Shown here: one piece after another, positions 25,791 through 36,294 of the stretch
Numbering within the stretch: position 1 is the stretch's first letter
Layout of the letters: each line of letters begins with the position of its first letter
DNA from: Raphanus sativus
Taxonomy: Eukaryota; Streptophyta; Magnoliopsida; Brassicales; Brassicaceae
Direction: 5' to 3'
DNA: 64,000 nt
Assembly (NCBI RefSeq): GCF_000801105.2
Contig: NC_079515.1
Span: 29,039,407 to 29,103,406, forward strand
The notes under the pieces: model-generated
What the model saw: the letters and a program-made list of their open reading frames with translations, nothing else
Told to the model about the DNA's origin: nothing
Database searches by the model: none
Program-made: the position numbers and the translations under genes

Positions 25791-27971
25791 TCCTCTTATT
25801 ATTAAAAGAGGAGCACTTTTAATAATTAACCTTCAAGTGATGTGTGATTTTCAAAATTGCCATTTCCTAGGTGGCATCTCCACAATAACTCTCACATACA
25901 TTTTCAAATAACCCTTTCTTCATTAGACAAATTACAAATCAATGCCATTGTCACAAAAATGTATTTGTTATAGGTAATGTCACGTCATTTTGTATATAGA
26001 TCTTAGTGTATGAGTCTTAGTGTAAATGGATTTTAGTGTTACGTTACGTAGATATGTTTTTTTTTACTTTACGTTACGTAGATATGTTATGTAGATATGG
26101 TTTACAATTGCATTTTAAATATATTTTAGTGTACTTCTAATGTTTAAAAAAAAACAATATATAATTCAACATACTATAAGATCATGTGACGAAGTCTGTA
26201 TGAAATAAATTTAGTGTATAAGCTTATAATTCTTTGCACGGACAGACTTCGTAAAATAAAATATAAAATACATGACAATAAATAATTGAACCTACACTAA
26301 GATCATGTAACGAAGTCTGTATCAAATTATATAAACTATAATTTTATGTGAACTAAGATTATGTGACGAATATAAAATATATGCTTATTAGAAATAAGCT
26401 TATATCATAGTATGAAATCTGTCTCAAAAATATTAATAAAAGTATATAATTCTTCCTAGAGTATATAATTCTTCCTAAATAATATAATTCTAGAAAGTCT
26501 GCCTCTAGGAAGTATATAATTATTTTGAAGTATATAATTATTTTTATGAACATTATAAGTATATAACTAAAATCGACAAATATTTCGTACAAAAATATAT
26601 ACATAGTCCGAAGTCTATCTCTAGGAAGAAGTATATACTTTTAATGTTAAAAAATACATATGCTTCCACATATATACTCGAATTTTCCATATTACACTGA
26701 TAAAAATGTTTTTATAATATATGTATAAAATGTTAAACTTATTAAAATACATTCATTCATCCATCTGGGCCGTCTTTGACAAATTGTGCTTACTTTTTCG
26801 TAATATGAATATAACGTACAATCCGCTGATTTAATATGATAACTATTTGATTAATGCCGTCAAAAAAAAACTATTTGATTAATACTCCCCATATACAAAT
26901 CACACAATTATTAACCTTAGAACTTGAGGTCAAAGACAATTTAATGTAATATGGAAAATTGATTTGATTTTTGAAAATAAATCATGGAATTCTTGGCAAG
27001 CATATTTGATACTTACCATTTATATTAAGATTTGCATCATAAATCACTGTAAATTTGGAAGTGATTTCGTAATCATCTCTTAAGTTGATTGCCAAATATA
27101 TTTTACATACCATATAAAGAGGATAATCATTGTCGACCATGGCTTCACGTGAAATGCAAAAGATGAGTTTAATAGTCCAAATTGATTTCCTTTTTCAAAA
27201 ACATATCAAGCATTTATTCGTATATTAGATTGAGAGTTGCCATTTTTGATAGGTATCATTCAATTATTCTTTAAAAAAAATTATTTCCTAATAAATAATC
27301 AATCATGGACATCGTAATTATTACCTTGATCAAACCGACTTCAAAGTAGACGTTGTATATATATTGTATTCGGCATACCTAAACCTCCATCACAACCTTA
27401 ACGATTCTTTAAAATAACATTTAAAATGCATGGCTTGAATTTCATCTCTGATTTAAAACAAAAAAAAAATCGTTATGGAAGATCAAGGTGAAAGTCATTA
27501 GGTTTTGGAAGCAATACTCATCTGCTGGTGGAGAAACCATTGAAATGGTTTTTGTTGATGAAAAGGTAAGTTTTAAATTTCATATTTTTGTGCTTATTAT
27601 ACATGTTATTTCGTAATGTTTCTGATTCTTTTTTTTACGCAGAAAGATAAAATACATGCATTAATAAAGAAAGAATTGGTTTCCCAGTTTCAAATTTTCT
27701 TCAGCCAAGGATGTTCTAAGCTGATTTGGAACTTCTCTTTGACACCATCTTGCGGTTCATACCGGACCACCAGCCATCCTTATAAAATTGGCTTTCTTCG
27801 AACAACCCGTGTCCGAAAATGTGAATTTCAAAACAATACACAAATTTAAAAATAAAATCGAAGATCAGTTTAATTTGTTTTAGTAAACTTTACCTTTATA
27901 ATTTATATGAATTCAATTTGTTCATCCCTAAAAATCTACTCACTCCGCGCAGGGCGCGGATTATCATCTGG
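25791..27971 (+). mobile_element. Helitron carrying an RPA-like gene fragment, 2181 bp
   Basis: The 5' end TCCTCTTATTATTAAAAGAG follows A at 25790. The 3' end has a CCGCGCAGGGCGCGG hairpin, then ATTATCATCTGG (a CTRR end) directly before T at 27972. Termini, hairpin and A/T target satisfy the Helitron rules. The interior is AT-rich with several local duplications of TATATAATTCTTCCTA-like words, and near the 3' side holds the replication-protein-A-like fragment at 27488-27849. Confidence 0.75.
27488..27849 (+). pseudogene. Replication protein A1 (DUF223/OB-fold) fragment in Helitron
   Basis: Two exon-like pieces, 27488-27565 and 27643-27849, join over a GT-AG intron. They encode VKVIRFWKQYSSAGGETIEM and FVDEK, then KDKIHALIKKELVSQFQIFF through PSCGSYRTTSHPYKIGFLRT, ending soon after. 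This is the first OB-fold of plant RPA70-like proteins. The normal N-terminus is cut off by a stop upstream, and the remaining OB-folds are absent. RPA-like genes are known passengers or components of plant Helitrons. Confidence 0.75.
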
Positions 27972-27972
27972 T

Positions 27973-28262
27973 ATATATTAAAACAAAAACATATTCTAAA
28001 ACATCATATAAGAGGCGGGACTAAAAAGAACTTTGATTATAGTGTTCCTGAAACTTTTTTCATGGCCAGCAAAACCTACCTATTGGATGCAAACACTTTC
28101 CACATCATGTATGCAAAACTCTTACTTGAGTGTTCCCTGAAATATTCCAACTCTCACCAAGTTGAATTACTTGAGATCAAGTAACATGAGTGTTAACATT
28201 TCACTTCAGTCGCTCAAAGAAATACAGTTAATGACCAAGTTTTACTTTGGATGATGTTTATC
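27973..28262. other. Short spacer
   Basis: AT-rich DNA between the Helitron and the hAT element. An 88-codon open frame overlaps the Helitron end and continues here without any recognisable domain. Confidence 0.3.
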
Positions 28263-28270
28263 TATGTAAC

Positions 28271-28904
28271 TAGGCATGGGCACAAAAACTGGACCCGAGG
28301 ACCCGAACCGGAACCGATCCGAAAAATTAGGGTATCGGGTTTATTCGGTTCTTCAGAAATGACCGTTTGGGTCTTAAACTGTTGTATCCGAAGAACCAGT
28401 ATCCAACCCGACCCGAACCGAAAACCGAATGGGTATCCGAAGATATCCGAAATAAAATATATATTTCAAAATATTATTTATAATTATATGTATAATTATT
28501 TTAATTATAAATTTAATATATTAGTTATTTTCAATAATTTTGTGTATTTTCGGATAAAATATTGTAGTTTGGATAGAAGTACTTAAACAAAACTGTGTCA
28601 AATGAGTATATTTGGTTATTTTTTGGTAAATCTGAGTAGTTTGGATACAAAATATCCAAACCGAATCGGATAATATGGTTATTTTGGGTACTATTATCCG
28701 AACCCGTTACAGATACATTGGTTATTCGGTTATTTTCAGGTTCTTTTATATCAGAACCGAACTCACCCGAACCCGGAAAGATCCGACTCGAACCCGATCC
28801 GAAATTTTATAGTACCCGAATGGGTTTTAGTTTTCAAACCCGAAAGAACCGATACCCGAAAGAACCGATCCGTACCCGAATGGGTACCCGAACGCCCAGG
28901 CCTA
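28271..28904. mobile_element. Non-autonomous hAT element, 634 bp, with 8-bp target duplication
   Basis: Terminal inverted repeats TAGGCATGGGCAC (left) and, reverse-complemented, TAGGCCTGGGCGTTC (right). Flanks are TATGTAAC (28263-28270) and TCTGTAAC (28905-28912), an 8-bp target duplication with one mismatch, as expected for hAT. Both arms are dense in CCGAACC/CGGGT words around an AT-rich centre. Confidence 0.85.
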
Positions 28905-28912
28905 TCTGTAAC

Positions 28913-30384
28913 CTTGCAGCTTGCACTCCTTATCAAGAATTTTAACCCAAAAATGAATGACTATCAAACTAAGATATTCCAAACAAAATAATCAGTATAG
29001 CACTTACAATAAAAAGGAAAGTTTATTTGCTTTAGAGATGGAACCACAAAAATAGCCACTATCTGTTCGTACCATGTTATTTGTTACCTAATGACACAGA
29101 CAAGAAAAGATGAATCCATTTCCGAGTGAGACTGATAAGAAAAGATAGAAAAGATAGAAAAGAAGCATATCTTGCTGTGGAACATTAACTTTTTATCCCA
29201 AAGATACACAATCTTCACTAAACCAACTATTAGCAAGTAGTAAGAAAAAAGATGTTCACCTTTCCAAGAATCTTGCTTTAGTTTGGAGCTTCAAGGAAAG
29301 ACAGTTGACACTAAATTCATGTAGATTTCCCTTGAGATTTGCAACCAATGAAAAAATGCTATCTCATAAAGCAAACAAAAAAGAATCATCTTTTATTTGT
29401 TCATTCGTGGGACCAATTACTTTAGCACTCATTTTAACAAAACATATGCATGTCAAGATATAAAAAAAAAAGAAAATTGCATAGAGAAGGAAAGCAGTAG
29501 CTGGACACTAATGTTATATGAGAGTGATCTTTATCGATAAAAGTAGCCTTTAACGAGATTGGTTGGGAGAAGCTTTGTCCTTTTAGCTTACTCTATGGAC
29601 AACTTAAGTTACTACGGATGGGGTGGATTCCTGTTCCCCCCAAAACATAGGTGGAATTCACTAAATGGATAAAAAATCATCCGTACACCTTCAGGAACAA
29701 CACAAAACCAACAAAACTTTTTTAAGTTCCACAACTGTTAAAAAATATCAAAAAGGGGAAAAAAAAGAAAAGGTTTAATTACAATCAACCCTTGCTTAGC
29801 TTTCTATATGAGACACACAGATATCAAGAACAAGCCTCACAAAGTTGATTTTCCAACACCATACTTGGAAACTTAACGCATATCTCTAACACATACAAGC
29901 TTAATGATTTCTTCAAAGGATAGAAAAACATATCTACTAGAAGCGTTAATACCAAAAACACAGTGAGATATTATCTGAAATATATGTTTTGTTATGTCAA
30001 AGATAGAGAAAGTTCATGGTTGCTCCAGTTAAAAGCTCATGGGTCCCTGAAAGCAATTCAGAGAAAATTCATTTGCTAAAGCCACAGCCGCATGACACTA
30101 CCATTTTCACCAACTGGTATATATTATGGACCCGATTTTCTATAACAAAGCGTATTAAGCTGCAAATTATTTAATAAAAACAAGACATTAAAAGTCATGG
30201 ACCTATTGTTGGCTTGATCTTTATAACTTACTCAACAAACCATAATTAAGCAAATTAAATTATATTAAAAACAAAGCTTTTCCTCATTAAAATATCTAAA
30301 AAATAATCTGAAACCTTACCTTTCCTCTATATAAACCAGCTCCAACGGAAACCTACCACACATCTTTCTTAAAACCAAGCTATC
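28913..30384. other. Intergenic and promoter of ATL gene
   Basis: No gene. A TATA box (TATATAAA, 30328-30335) lies about 50 bp before the ATL start codon, suggesting a very short 5' leader. Confidence 0.5.
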
Positions 30385-31029
30385 ATGTCAACTGTCATTT
30401 TTGTTCCCACCATGAAAAAAATTCAAATCTACCAAGATATTCTTGTAAACTCTTACTCAAGAAGATTACTACTTGATCAATCACCAAGTCCAGCACCTTC
30501 CCTATATGCAGATGATGACAACTTTGATGCAAATGTTGTTATGGTCCTATCAGTCCTCTTGTGTGCGCTTGTTTGCTCGCTTGGACTCAACTCTTTAGTA
30601 AGATGTGCCTTGAGGTGCTCCAGTTTAGCACCATCCGAAGCACGTGACAACCGAGCAGCAGCTCGCTTGAGCAACACAGGAGTCAAACGAAAAGCCTTGA
30701 AGAGTTTCCAGATAGTAAGTTACTCTGCTGATCTGAATCTACCTGGCCTAGATACAGAGTGTGCCATATGTCTCTCAGAGTTTGTATCCGAAGAGCGTGT
30801 GAAGCTGCTTCCGACATGCCATCACGGATTCCATGTCCGGTGTATAGACAAGTGGCTCAGTTCACACTCTTCCTGTCCGACCTGCAGGCACTGCCTCATC
30901 GAGACCTGTGAAAAGATCGCTGACTGTAGCCAAACAAGCTCGTTAAACCCTAGTCAACCACCGCAAGACAGCATCATCGTACAAATAGCACCACTACAAC
31001 CAGAAAGATGGATAGGCTGTTTTAGGTGA
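30385..31029 (+). CDS. ATL-family RING-H2 E3 ubiquitin ligase (ATL75-78 clade)
   Basis: A single intronless exon of 214 residues, typical for ATLs. Seen: an N-terminal tail with SRRLLLDQSPSP, one membrane segment (about residues 50-75, VVMVLSVLLCALVCSLGLNS), a basic stretch, the GLD motif (LNLPGLDTECAICL), and a RING-H2 domain with all eight ligands (CAICLSEF, PTCHHGFHVRC, CPTCRHC) at about residues 130-172. The tail is Ser/Pro-rich. ATLs are membrane-anchored ubiquitin ligases often linked to stress or defence. By sequence and position this matches the Arabidopsis At1g49200-At1g49230 cluster, most plausibly ATL78, but the exact orthologue cannot be fixed by eye. A broken paralogue lies 7 kb upstream on the same strand. 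Confidence 0.92.
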   Translation: MSTVIFVPTMKKIQIYQDILVNSYSRRLLLDQSPSPAPSLYADDDNFDANVVMVLSVLLCALVCSLGLNSLVRCALRCSSLAPSEARDNRAAARLSNTGVKRKALKSFQIVSYSADLNLPGLDTECAICLSEFVSEERVKLLPTCHHGFHVRCIDKWLSSHSSCPTCRHCLIETCEKIADCSQTSSLNPSQPPQDSIIVQIAPLQPERWIGCFR

Positions 31030-32386
31030 CCTTAACTAGTCGCCTAGATATAGTAGTAGTATGCTTAAAAGCCGATTAAACTACTAGTATGTATACCAAG
31101 ATCACAAGCAGTCTATATTTCGAAACAAGTGTAGCGTTTTCACTGTTAAATTGTAAATATTACGGAAAATGTTACTTTCTTGGTATCTTGACCTCCTAGG
31201 CAAATGCAAAGTTTCACATTAAAGCCAACTTTACTGGACTACTGGAAAAAGAATATATATAAAAAGAAAAAGAAATAGAAGTCCAAACGTGCAGTTGGCC
31301 AGAGGGTAAATCAATTAAACAAATAGTTCAGTGGAGCTGGCCAAAACAATAGGTCAACTAAAAAGAAGTGTCTCAATCTTAGCATTAAGACCTTTCAATG
31401 AGTCAGGCTCAGCCACCAGCTTGTTTTCTACTGATTATCATTAGTGGATCTCAAAATCCATTCATAAATTATCTAAGAAAAGTATATAAAAATAATCTAA
31501 GAAAAGTATTTCTATGGTTAGAGTTAGGGGTGGGCACGAAGCGGATATCCGGAATTTTAAGGATATCCGTGATCCGATCCGTGCCTTACGAATATTCGAT
31601 TTTAGTATTTGGTTCGATTCGTTAAGTTACGGATATTCAAATATACACTTTTCATACGGTGTTCAAAAAATAAAACACTTTTCATAAGAAATTTATTGAT
31701 CTACAATCTGGTGAATTAGTTAGATGTAAATCAAGAGATTTGCTTGCTTGGAATATGAATCGCTTAGTCATTGCTAATCATTTTATTCCTTGGATTTCAG
31801 GTTTTAAGGCATGAACTCTTTGTATTCCTTATTCTTTATTTACGTTGTTCTGATGGTTTACGCTCTTCTTTTCTTCTTCTTTGTTTTTTTTTTGTTTATT
31901 CTCAACAATATTATTTTCTTTTCTGTCTAATTGAGTTCTGATGGCATCTTTTCGTGACAGAAGTGTTGGACAACCTCTTTATTGTTATAATAACAGACTG
32001 CGATAGGACAGGCCGAACTCCTATAACTTTGGGCCAGGAGATCGTCCTCAAACCAAACCAGTCACAGGCAAAATCTAGACAACGGATCACAAGCTCCCGT
32101 TACTAAGTTCCGTAAAAACTTGTTTCTTTGGTTCTTCTGATGTTAAAACTGTACCAGATTATATGCCAAATTCAAAACCGGTTAAATTCTGGTTTTTTTA
32201 CAACCGTTTTCTAATATATGACTATTTTTTTATAACCATCGAGTGTTTGATGAGAGAAGACATTAACTTGTCTTTATAAGCAAAATCATTACAGGCAGCC
32301 CACTGATGATTAAAGTTGATCATTACGTGCCAGAAACTGTGTTACTACAAAGACATGAAAAATGATCTCTCATAAACTGATTCTAG
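31030..32386. other. Intergenic with hAT-like end and unassigned fragments
   Basis: A TAGGGGTGGGCACGAAGCGG-type hAT-like end with GGATATCCG words occupies about 31525-31660. The stretch at 31690-31800 could encode LIDLQSGELVRCKSRDLLAW and more before a possible splice site; I do not recognise it. No intact gene. Confidence 0.4.
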
Positions 32387-32389
32387 TAA

Positions 32390-33888
32390 GGCCCTGTTCG
32401 TTTGTACATCTCAAAGATGCATCCAAATGGTCCATCTGGATGCCTTATCCAAATGCTTCATCTGGATGTTGTTCGTCTCTGCATTTCGTTTATCCATCCA
32501 GATGAATCATCTAAATGCAACTATGTTTGTTTGCTTTTTTCAACTTGCATCTACATCGAGATGAACTTGTTACTAAAATAATTAAAATAGATTTGTTTTT
32601 AAATTTTTGGCGGGATATTGCATTTTTCGGTTTTGACGAAAAATTGTGTTTTTCCAATTTTGACGGGAAATTACATTTTCGGTTTTGCCGGAAATTTTCG
32701 TTTTTGGCGAGAAATTGCGTTTTCTCAGTTTTGGTGGGAAAGTGTGTTTTTCCGGTTTTGGCGAGAAATTACATTTCCCGGTTTTGGCGGGACATTGCGT
32801 TTTCCCAGTTTTGGCCAGAAATTGCGTTTTTCCGGTTTTCACGAGAAATTGTGTCTTCTCAGTTTTGGCGGGAAATTGCGTTTTCTCGGTTTTGGTGGGA
32901 AATTGTGTTTTCCAGTTTTGACGAGAAATTGTGTTTTCCGGTTTTGGCGAGAAATTGCGTTTTACCGGTTTTGGCGGGATGTTGCGTTTTCCCGGTTTTG
33001 GTCTGAAAATGTGTTTTCCGGTTTTCACGAGAAATTACGTTTTTCCGGTTTTGGCGGAAAATTACGTTTTCCAGTTTTGGCGGGAAAATTACGTTTTCCG
33101 GTTTTCACGAGAAATTACGTTTTTCCGGTTTTGGCGGAAAATTACATTTTTCCGGTTTTGGCGGGAAAATGCGTTTTCCGGTTTTCACGAGAAATTACGT
33201 TTTCCGGTTTTGGCGGGAAAATGCGTTTTCCGATTTTCACGAGAAATTACGTTTTTCCGGTTTTGGCGGAAAATTACGTTTTTCCGATTTTGGCGGGAAA
33301 ATTACGTTTTCCGGTTTTGACGAGAAATTGTGTTTTTCCGGTTTGGACGGGAAATTGCGTTTTTCGATTTTGGTGAGAAATTATGTTTTCGGTTTTGGTG
33401 GGAAATTGTGTTTTTCGGTTTTGGCGGGAAATTGCATTTTCTCGGTTTTGGCGTGAAAGTGTGTTTTTTGGTCTTGGCGAGAAATTGGGTTTTCCGATTT
33501 TTGGCGGGAAATTACCTTTTTCCGATTTTGGCGGGATATTGCATTTTTTCGATTTTGACGGGAAATTACGTTTTCTGGTTTTGGCGAAATTATGTTTTCC
33601 CAATTTTGACGAGAAATTGTGTTTTCCAATTTTGACGGAAAATTGCATTTTTCGGTTTTGGCAAGAATTTATTTTGTTTTAACGAAAAATTTATCAAATT
33701 TTTGGTGAAGACTCACCTTCACCCAGATGCTCCGTGAAGACTCACCCTCATTTGGGTGAGAATTTGAGATGAGTTTTCATAAATGCAGTTGGGTGATCCA
33801 TCTGGATGTAGCATTTTAATGTACAAAACAAACATCAACTTGCATCTTCACCCAGATGGATCACCCAGATGAGCAAACGAACAGCACC
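32390..33888. mobile_element. PIF/Harbinger-like inverted-repeat transposon filled by a minisatellite
   Basis: The left end GGCCCTGTTCGTTTG and the reverse-complemented right end GGTGCTGTTCGTTTG differ at two of 15 positions. The element is flanked by TAA on both sides (32387-32389, 33889-33891), the 3-bp target typical of PIF/Harbinger elements. CATCTGGATG-type words recur inside both ends. No transposase: the central 1.1 kb is a tandem repeat (32607-33670). Confidence 0.75.
32607..33670. repeat. ~27-bp minisatellite with E2F-type sites, about 40 units
   Basis: Units of 26-28 bp with consensus close to TTTTCCGGTTTTGGCGGGAA followed by ATTACG. The word TTTGGCGG, the core of the E2F site TTTSSCGS, occurs about 14 times by eye, seven of them as the full palindrome-like TTTGGCGGGAAA (for example near 32867, 33077, 33157, 33210, 33290, 33421, 33502). 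The near-27-bp period leaves long frames open on both strands; these are not genes. Confidence 0.93.
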
Positions 33889-34147
33889 TAATAACACTAA
33901 ATAGAAACAGTGTGGTTTCTCTGTTATTACCTGGTTGCAAGACAAAACAAAGCCAAAAGAAGAAAAAGAACAAACAAGATCAATTCTTCACAGCATTGAC
34001 TGATGAGCCAACAACATCCTCACGCCACTATAAACCAACTCCGCATCATCTGTATCCAAAAGTGTAAACCGGCTCAGACCCAATACAACCCAAAATACGT
34101 GGTGAGCTAAAACCGAAACTTCAAAACATAGTTCAGACAAGAAATTG

Positions 34148-35711
34148 TTAGTCCATACCAGTAACAAAATCAAGCTTGAACTCAGGAGGCACATTATCAT
34201 CCGACTCAACCGCAGCTTTAGCAGAAGCAATGCCAACCGCTAAACTCTGGAACAGATCTAAACCATCGCTCAGCGACGCCACTGTACCTCCAACTAGGCA
34301 ATCCCCTGCCCCAGTTAGCTTCTTGACTTTGGCTGGGACCGTCGGGAAATGCATTGCAAAAAGAGTCGAGCCGCGGCGACTCAATCCCGGTTCAGAAAAC
34401 CGGTTCGGTGAACATGTGAGTTGTTGTACCCTTCTGAAGATTTTTTCTCCACTCTTTGGAAACTTTCGGTTTATTATGTTCAAAGCCTTATTCGGGTCAC
34501 CCTTTGAGCATAAGAGAGCTCCATTGGAGCCAAGTGTTACAATAACAACTTTAATACCACTTTCAAGGAGAACCAAAATGGCTGGCCTCAACGCACAGAA
34601 TGCATCTTCAGGTGAAAGCTTGTTGTTGACTTCTGGTTTAAGTGTGTTGAACATGTTCCTTGCGCAGAGAGTGTTGGCCATTGCTATGAGCTCGTCTTGG
34701 TTTGGTGACACTATCGTTACCTATTCAGAAAACAAAAAAAAAAAACTAAATCCTTCTGATTTAAAGTAAACATTGACGAGTATGGAGGAGACATAAACAC
34801 TCACATACTTGGCGATTGAGGCGATTCTCTGGGACTTGGTGACAGACACGGGCTCAAACCATACAGGAACATTGAACTCTGCAGCCACTTTTCAAGAAAA
34901 AATCATCAGTTAGGAAAGAGAGACAAAAAGGACAATCAAACTGAGAGAAAGTACATTTGCAAGATGCTTCCAAAGCAAGAGTGCTGAGATTTGCATCTAT
35001 GACAAGGACAGGAGCGGAGCTTATGTTGTGTTCAAACCGCTGGATCCACTCAGGTGTCAGAAACCTCTCCTGCCAGAGGAAACAGATAAAATGGTAAAGA
35101 GATAATCGCTGAGATCGGTTAGATTGAGAAGAGATGATACGTACAACTGCATCCACACCAGCAACGCCAGCAGCAACTTCTCCGTTAATGTCATATACAA
35201 GAGATACAATGGGAGTATTGATGTCTTCACTTCTCAAGATCCCTAGGCATCATTGAGAAAATGTCAAGAATTTTCAACTAGATCAAGAAAAAAGTTGTGA
35301 GGCAAAAGTCTAACCTTCAGTGGAGAGTTTCCAGTCTTTCAACAATACATTGGCTGTGTTATGATGAATGCAAAAAGAACCATATTAAGCTCCCAAGAGA
35401 GACTGATCAAATGTTAAATAAAAGGGAAACAATGATAAAACAGACAGACCTGGGCCATCGATGCCCAAAGTACCAATCATAAAAGGTCTTACTCCAAGCT
35501 TGAAGATGCATTCAGCTACATTTCTTGCTACACCACCAGGTGCAAACAACACCTTTATACAGATAGAACATAAAATATAATAAGCATATAAAACAACAAT
35601 AAATATATCTTCAAAAAATCGATTCTTCTTTTGTTTTTGAAGTGAACTCATTTCAGATTCAATCATGATTGGGTTCACTATACGCCGGATTTGATTGCAC
35701 ACGTCAATACC

Positions 35712-35758
<47 letters not shown>

Positions 35759-35893
35759 TTGTGAGAACCAAACCTGGCCTGGGACGGTGGTTCCGGAGAT
35801 GGGTGAGGTAGAAGGGTTTGCGTGAACATCCAGAATTAGCGCACCGATTATGACTGGCTCCATTGTCACTTCTCCCTCTGCGGTTTTCATCAT
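34148..35893 (-). CDS. PUKI: Pseudouridine kinase (pfkB family), PUKI-like, 7 exons
   Basis: Exons 35893-35774, 35552-35450, 35353-35315, 35242-35145, 35069-34955, 34887-34805 and 34720-34148 join with consistent phases to 376 residues. Seen: N-terminal VIIGALILDVHANPS, the pfkB signature 1 region (GGVARNVAECIFKLG), a substrate lid region (VSLVYDINGEVAAG), and signature 2 with the catalytic GAGD (KLTGAGDCLVGGTVASL). This matches Arabidopsis At1g49350, which with the glycosylase PUMY degrades pseudouridine in the peroxisome; PUKI phosphorylates pseudouridine. Met11 (MEPVIIG) is an alternative start. A (GA)n tract lies in intron 1. Compared with Arabidopsis order the gene appears displaced. Confidence 0.92.
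35715..35752. repeat. (GA)n microsatellite in PUKI intron 1
   Basis: A pure GA dinucleotide run of about 38 bp inside the first intron. Confidence 0.95.
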
Positions 35894-36056
35894 CTTTCTT
35901 TCCTCAGATTCTCTGACTAAGAGTATTCAGTAGCCTCTTCCGACAGATTGATCTCCGTTTTTTTTCTTTGCTTCTCTGTCTTTTTATCTTTGGTCTTTTT
36001 GTATATTTGTTTTTAATTAATTCTTTTTATATTTCTCCCACGCGTAAAATATAGTA

Positions 36057-36294
36057 CTCCCTCCGTTCGATTTAATTGTCATTGTATGGAAAATTTATCG
36101 TTTTAAAATAAGTGTCGTTTTAGAATTTCAATGCAAAATTTATTAAAAAGATTTTCTATTTTATTTTTTTATTGGTTGAAATGTGGTTAGATATATAGGT
36201 AATTGTGTTTTTATCTTAGAAATATACGAAATTATATGTTTTCTTAATCTATATGCATAAATCCAGAACGACAATTAAAATGAAACGAAAGTAG
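36057..36294. mobile_element. Stowaway-like MITE, ~238 bp, upstream of PUKI
   Basis: Ends CTCCCTCCGTTCGATTTAAT and ATTAAAATGAAACGAAAGTAG with TA on both sides. Near-identical interior to 20178-20416. It lies about 160 bp upstream of the PUKI start codon, so it may fall within that promoter. Confidence 0.85.

Noticed and set aside
32607..33670. Possible CRISPR-like repeat array
   Set aside because: Eukaryotic plant DNA, direct tandem units without unique spacers, located inside a transposon.
32515..33682. Long overlapping open frames on both strands (up to 252 codons) with FRFWREI/GFGGKL-like repeats
   Set aside because: They follow from the roughly 27-bp stop-free minisatellite period. No domain, several frames open at once, and the array lies inside a transposon.
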